Assembly: GCF_005508865.1 (NCBI RefSeq)
Contig: NZ_SCOM01000002.1
Span: 62,001 to 126,000 of the forward strand
DNA length: 64,000 bases
Direction: 5' to 3'
Origin: Pseudomonas sp. F(2018)
Lineage (GTDB): Bacteria; Pseudomonadota; Gammaproteobacteria; Pseudomonadales; Pseudomonadaceae
The notes beneath the pieces are model-generated. The model ran no database searches, was not told where the DNA came from, and was given only the letters and a program-made list of their open reading frames with translations. Of this stretch, positions 60,929 to 64,000 are shown in pieces. A program made the translations under genes and the position numbers. Every line of letters starts with the position of its first letter. Within the stretch, counting starts at the first letter, position 1.

Positions 60929-62415
60929 TGGCCATCAGCTCTACGGTATTCAATGACATCCCGGCCGCCCTGCGCGTGCCGGGCTGGTACATCGAGTTCG
61001 ACAACCGCCTGGCGGGCAATGCGGTGTTCCAGGGCAAGCTCCTGGTACTCGGCCAGATGCTCTCGACCGGCAGTGCCACCGCCCTGGTGCCGGTGCGCGT
61101 GACCAACCCCGAGCAGGCCGACGAGCTGTTCGGGCGTGGCTCGATGCTGGCCGAGCAGTTCCGCGCCATCAAGGCGGTGGACATCTACACCGAGACCTGG
61201 GCATTGCCGCTGGCCGACGCCGGCCTGGCCGTCGAGGCCGAAGGTAGCATCCTGGTGACCGCAGGCCCGAGCGAAACCCGTCCGCTGGCCCTGTATATCG
61301 CCGGCTACCGGGTCTGGTGCGAGATGGTGGCCGGTGCCTCGGCGGCCGTGACCGCCCAGGCGATCGTCGATGCCATCGCCGCCGATGACCGCGTGCCGGT
61401 GACCGCCGAGGTCGATGGCGTCACCCCGGCCAAGGTCAACCTGAAGTGCCGCTGGGGCGGCGAGACCGGCAACGGCATCTCCCTGGACGATTGCGTCAAG
61501 GGTGAACAGCGCCCGAGCGGCCTGGCAGTGACCTATACCGAGCCCACTGGCGGTGCGGTCAACCCTGACCTGGTGCCCGCCGTGGCCGCCATGGGCAACG
61601 AGTGGTGGAACTGGCTGTGCCTGCCGTACACCGACACCACTTCCCTGGAGGTGATCGAGGCCGAGCTGACCAGCCGTTACGGCCCGATGCGCCAGAAAGG
61701 CGGCCGCGCCTTCGCCGCCTTCCGGGGCAACCACGCCGCCACCTCGACCCTGGGCAGCGGCCGCAACTCGCCGCACGTCACCATCATGGGCATGGGCGCG
61801 GCCTTCAGCGCGCCGTGGATCTGGGCAGCGGTCAACGCCATCGTCGGTGCCAAATCTCTCGCAATCGATCCCGCTCGGCCGCTGCAGCGTCTGGCCATGC
61901 CGGGGCTGATCGGCCCGCGTGAGGCGAAACGCTGGGATGAGGCCGAGCGCAACCTGCTGCTGTACGACGGCATTGCCACCTACACCGTGGCCACCGACGG
62001 CACGGTGCAGATCGAGCGGCAGATCACCACCTACCAGGAAAACAGCGCCGGCATCGCCGACGACAGCTACCTGAACATCCAGGTGCCCGAGATCCTGGAG
62101 CGCATCCGCTTCGAGCAGCGCAGCACGTTCGCGCAGAAGTACCCGCGCCACAAGCTGGCCGACGACGCCGATCGCGCGCTGTACGACCCAAGCCAGCCGG
62201 TGATGACGCCGAAGGTGTGTAAGGCCGAGCTGCTCAGCCTGTACCGCCAGGTGTTCATGGGCGAGCGCGCCTGGGTGCGCGACTACGAGGGCTACAAGGA
62301 AAGCCTGCAGGTCAGCATCGACCCGGATGACCCGGATCGCCTCAACGTGATCGATCAGCCGATGCTGATCGGCCAGTACCGCGTCCACGCCCAGCAGACG
62401 CAATTCCGCCGTTAA
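60928..62415 (+). CDS. tail sheath protein (Mu gpL-like)
   Basis: 495 aa; start shares one base with the preceding stop. FNDIPAALRVPGWYIEFDNRLAG opens it; the C-terminal block (FEQRSTFAQKYPRHKLADDA, GERAWVRDYEGYKESLQV) is typical of gpL. Contractile sheath subunit of a myovirus tail. Confidence 0.94.
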   Translation: MAISSTVFNDIPAALRVPGWYIEFDNRLAGNAVFQGKLLVLGQMLSTGSATALVPVRVTNPEQADELFGRGSMLAEQFRAIKAVDIYTETWALPLADAGLAVEAEGSILVTAGPSETRPLALYIAGYRVWCEMVAGASAAVTAQAIVDAIAADDRVPVTAEVDGVTPAKVNLKCRWGGETGNGISLDDCVKGEQRPSGLAVTYTEPTGGAVNPDLVPAVAAMGNEWWNWLCLPYTDTTSLEVIEAELTSRYGPMRQKGGRAFAAFRGNHAATSTLGSGRNSPHVTIMGMGAAFSAPWIWAAVNAIVGAKSLAIDPARPLQRLAMPGLIGPREAKRWDEAERNLLLYDGIATYTVATDGTVQIERQITTYQENSAGIADDSYLNIQVPEILERIRFEQRSTFAQKYPRHKLADDADRALYDPSQPVMTPKVCKAELLSLYRQVFMGERAWVRDYEGYKESLQVSIDPDDPDRLNVIDQPMLIGQYRVHAQQTQFRR

Positions 62416-62427
62416 CAGGAGAAGCCC

Positions 62428-62784
62428 ATGAGCGGACAAGTTACCGGGATCGCCACCATCCGCGTGGATGGCCAGGAAATCCCCAGCGAGAAAGGCGCCA
62501 CGCTCAATCCGGGCGGGGTCAACCGCACGCCGCGGATGGCCGGCAAGCGGGTGTTCTACAACGAGGAGCCGGTGGCGCCGACCCTGCAGTGCACTGTGCT
62601 GCACACCGACGAGATCGATCTGATCGACCTCAACACCATCAAGGACGCCACCGTCCTGGTCGAGTGTGACAACGGCCAGGACTACCTGCTGACCGGCGCC
62701 TTCGTTACCGAAACCGCCGAACTCAACACGGGCGAAGGCCAGGTGCGCCTGAACTTCGCGGCCCGTACCTGCGAAAGGATTTAA
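62428..62784 (+). CDS. tail tube protein (Mu gpM-like)
   Basis: 118 aa. GIATIRVDGQEIPSEKGATLNPGGVNRTPRMAGKRVFYNEEPVAPTLQCTV is the phage tail-tube wording. Forms the inner tube in the sheath. Confidence 0.92.
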   Translation: MSGQVTGIATIRVDGQEIPSEKGATLNPGGVNRTPRMAGKRVFYNEEPVAPTLQCTVLHTDEIDLIDLNTIKDATVLVECDNGQDYLLTGAFVTETAELNTGEGQVRLNFAARTCERI

Positions 62785-62787
62785 CCG

Positions 62788-63144
62788 ATGACCGACTACC
62801 TCGCTGACCTCAGTGAAGAAGAGCGCGCCCGCGTTGTAGACCAGGGCGACGTGGTGCAGATCACCCTCATCGAGCCCATCACCTACAAGCACAGCAAGCT
62901 CGATGGCGAGCGCACCCTGACGGTGCTGACCCTGAGCAAAAAGGTGAAGGGCAAGCACATGAAGGCCATGGACAAGGCCGTGGGTGAGATCAGCCAGAGC
63001 CTGGTGCTGGTGGCCTGCCTGGCCGGTGTGCCGGCCCATGCCATGGACGAGCTGGATGCTCGCGACCTCGACCTAGTCATGGAAGTCGTCGGCCCTTTCT
63101 TGCCGAAGTCCCGAAGGACTGGGACGGAATCGTCCGCGTCGTAG
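62788..63144 (+). CDS. tail assembly chaperone, short form (Mu gp41-like)
   Basis: 118 aa in frame 0. TDYLADLSEEERARVVDQGDVVQITLIEPITYKHSKLDGERTLTVLTLSKKVKGKHMKAMD matches the phage tail-assembly gpE/gp41 type. The last 14 codons, after the slip site at 63093, are not family-like and end at TAG; the frame-shifted product is described separately. Confidence 0.88.
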   Translation: MTDYLADLSEEERARVVDQGDVVQITLIEPITYKHSKLDGERTLTVLTLSKKVKGKHMKAMDKAVGEISQSLVLVACLAGVPAHAMDELDARDLDLVMEVVGPFLPKSRRTGTESSAS

Positions 63145-63263
63145 CGGCGGCATTCGGCGGGTTCAATCCCTTGGACCTGCTGGAGATGGACATCGATGAC
63201 CTGCGCTGGTGGCTGGGGCAGGCGGAAAAGCTGGCAGAGGAAATGAAAGCCAATGGCGGGTGA
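63093..63263 (+). CDS. frameshift extension of the tail chaperone (gp42-like)
   Basis: The heptamer C CCT TTC (63093-63099) is in the correct register for -1 slippage. Shifting gives LAEVPKDWDGIVRVVAAAFG, then LDLLEMDIDDLRWWLGQAEKL, ending at TGA 63261-63263: 54 extra residues, 158 aa in all, the usual long form of a tail chaperone. The extension has no start codon of its own. The short and long forms guide tape-measure protein and tube polymerisation. Confidence 0.8.
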   Translation, partial: PFLAEVPKDWDGIVRVVAAAFGGFNPLDLLEMDIDDLRWWLGQAEKLAEEMKANGG

Positions 63264-64000
63264 ATTCAAGACATCGATCGTGATGCAGTTGGTCGACCGA
63301 CTGACTGCACCGCTGCGCCGTGTCACCCAGTCGCTGGCTGGCATTTCCCGTCGCGCCGGCTTTGATCAGGTCACCGCCTCGGCGCGCCGTGTGCGTGAGG
63401 CGCTGGGCGGCGCCGTCAACCAGGCGCTGAACCTTGGTAAGCGCCTGGCCTGGGTCGGTGGCGCGGCTGCGGCCGCGACATTCGGCATCGGCAAGCTGGT
63501 CGGCGGGGTCGCCGAGCTGGGCAACGAGATCAAGATCAGCTCCGAGCGCCTGGGCGTGGGTGCCCGCTGGCTGCAGGAATGGATGTACGTTGCCGGGCGC
63601 TTCGGCGTGAACAACGACGCCCTGGTCGACGGCCTGAAGGAGCTGGGCCTGCGCGCGGATGAGTTCGTGGTCACCGGCAGCGGTGGCGCCGCTGAGTCGT
63701 TCGAGCGTCTAGGCATTACCGTCAAGGATCTACGTGCCACCGCTGGCGAGACCGACAAGCTGCTCGACCTGGTGCTGTCGCGCATGGGCAAGATCCAGAA
63801 CGATGCCGCGCGCCAGCGCATCTTCGACGAGCTGTTCGGCGGCACCGGCGGCGAGCAGTTCGTGGCCATGCTCACCCAATCCCGCGAGGAGCTGGCCAAG
63901 CTGCGCCAGGCCGCGCACGACAATGGCGCCATTCTCAGCGACGAGGACATCGAGCAGTCGCGGGCCTACACCCGCAACATGGCCGACCTGGGCGCCATGC
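63253..64000 (+). CDS. tail tape-measure protein, N-terminal part
   Basis: At least 249 codons, cut by the window end; start ATG overlaps the chaperone extension by 11 bases. SIVMQLVDRLTAPLRRVTQSLAGISRRAG begins it, a hydrophobic stretch WVGGAAAAATFGIGKLVGG follows at residues 67-85, then ISSERLGVGARWLQEWMYVAGRFGVN, wording typical of phage tape-measure proteins. It sets tail length; full length cannot be seen. Confidence 0.9.
   Translation, partial: MAGEFKTSIVMQLVDRLTAPLRRVTQSLAGISRRAGFDQVTASARRVREALGGAVNQALNLGKRLAWVGGAAAAATFGIGKLVGGVAELGNEIKISSERLGVGARWLQEWMYVAGRFGVNNDALVDGLKELGLRADEFVVTGSGGAAESFERLGITVKDLRATAGETDKLLDLVLSRMGKIQNDAARQRIFDELFGGTGGEQFVAMLTQSREELAKLRQAAHDNGAILSDEDIEQSRAYTRNMADLGAM

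Noticed and set aside
60541..63039. 832-codon minus-strand ORF across the sheath and tail genes
   Set aside because: Covers several well-identified phage genes on the plus strand and has no recognisable domain.

Overview
The window is a GC-rich gammaproteobacterial chromosome segment, almost certainly Pseudomonas. The evidence is the codon use, the gene neighbourhoods (ptrB, moxR plus a vWA gene, ttcA, the two-armed cob cluster) and REP-type inverted repeats. Its right-hand 40% is the left part of a Mu-like transposable prophage. Nothing could be searched, so family names rest on recognisable motifs and gene order.

Host part, about 1-38,500. Positions 1-8,257 hold housekeeping and hypothetical genes: the end of a hydroxyacid dehydrogenase, ycgN, a zinc-metallopeptidase-like protein, a lipoprotein, yajD, ptrB, a HIT protein, a class II glutamine amidotransferase and a DUF2937 gene. 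Next come a MerR-regulator/epimerase pair with a well-formed MerR-type promoter, a thioesterase, and a minus-strand block of MoxR AAA+ ATPase, an unknown gene, a GFA-family protein and a vWA protein. Then follow a DUF748 gene, cysK, an EamA transporter, a TorF-like porin, an exported amidohydrolase and a divergent LysR regulator. A plus-strand block (amidohydrolase-fold protein, acyl-CoA synthetase, CaiB-type CoA-transferase) looks like a small CoA-thioester pathway. An Lrp/LysE divergent pair, sprT, two Yip1 paralogues, a J-domain gene and ttcA follow. The cobalamin locus has a minus-strand arm (cobL-cobK-[2Fe-2S] protein) and a plus-strand arm (cobalamin riboswitch, then cobG-cobH-cobI-cobJ). 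A REP element lies inside the 5' end of the cobJ reading frame.

Prophage part, about 39,000-64,000 (right end outside the window). The order is that of Mu-like phages: a leftward LexA/CI-type repressor, a Ner-like regulator, transposase A, target-capture ATPase B, a run of small early genes including DUF3164 and HU, then GemA (gp16) and the middle activator Mor. After a terminator comes the lysis group (endolysin, holin-like protein, Rz/Rz1), then gp27/gp28 terminase, gp29 portal, gp30 head morphogenesis with a probable C-terminal nuclease domain, gpG, protease/scaffold gpI, gpT major head, gp36-gp38, sheath, tube, the frameshifted tail chaperone and the start of the tape measure gene. A motif shared upstream of the lysis group and of gpI is a candidate site for the Mor/C activator.

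The most interesting observation is a pair of type II (stem-II-open) hammerhead ribozymes at 47,142-47,208 and 47,890-47,956. Each fills the gap between a stop codon and the next start codon, and together they bracket a DUF2786 gene. All core nucleotides are present in both, and stem I covaries between copies. Self-cleavage would cut the early polycistronic RNA on both sides of that one gene and leave products capped by hairpins.
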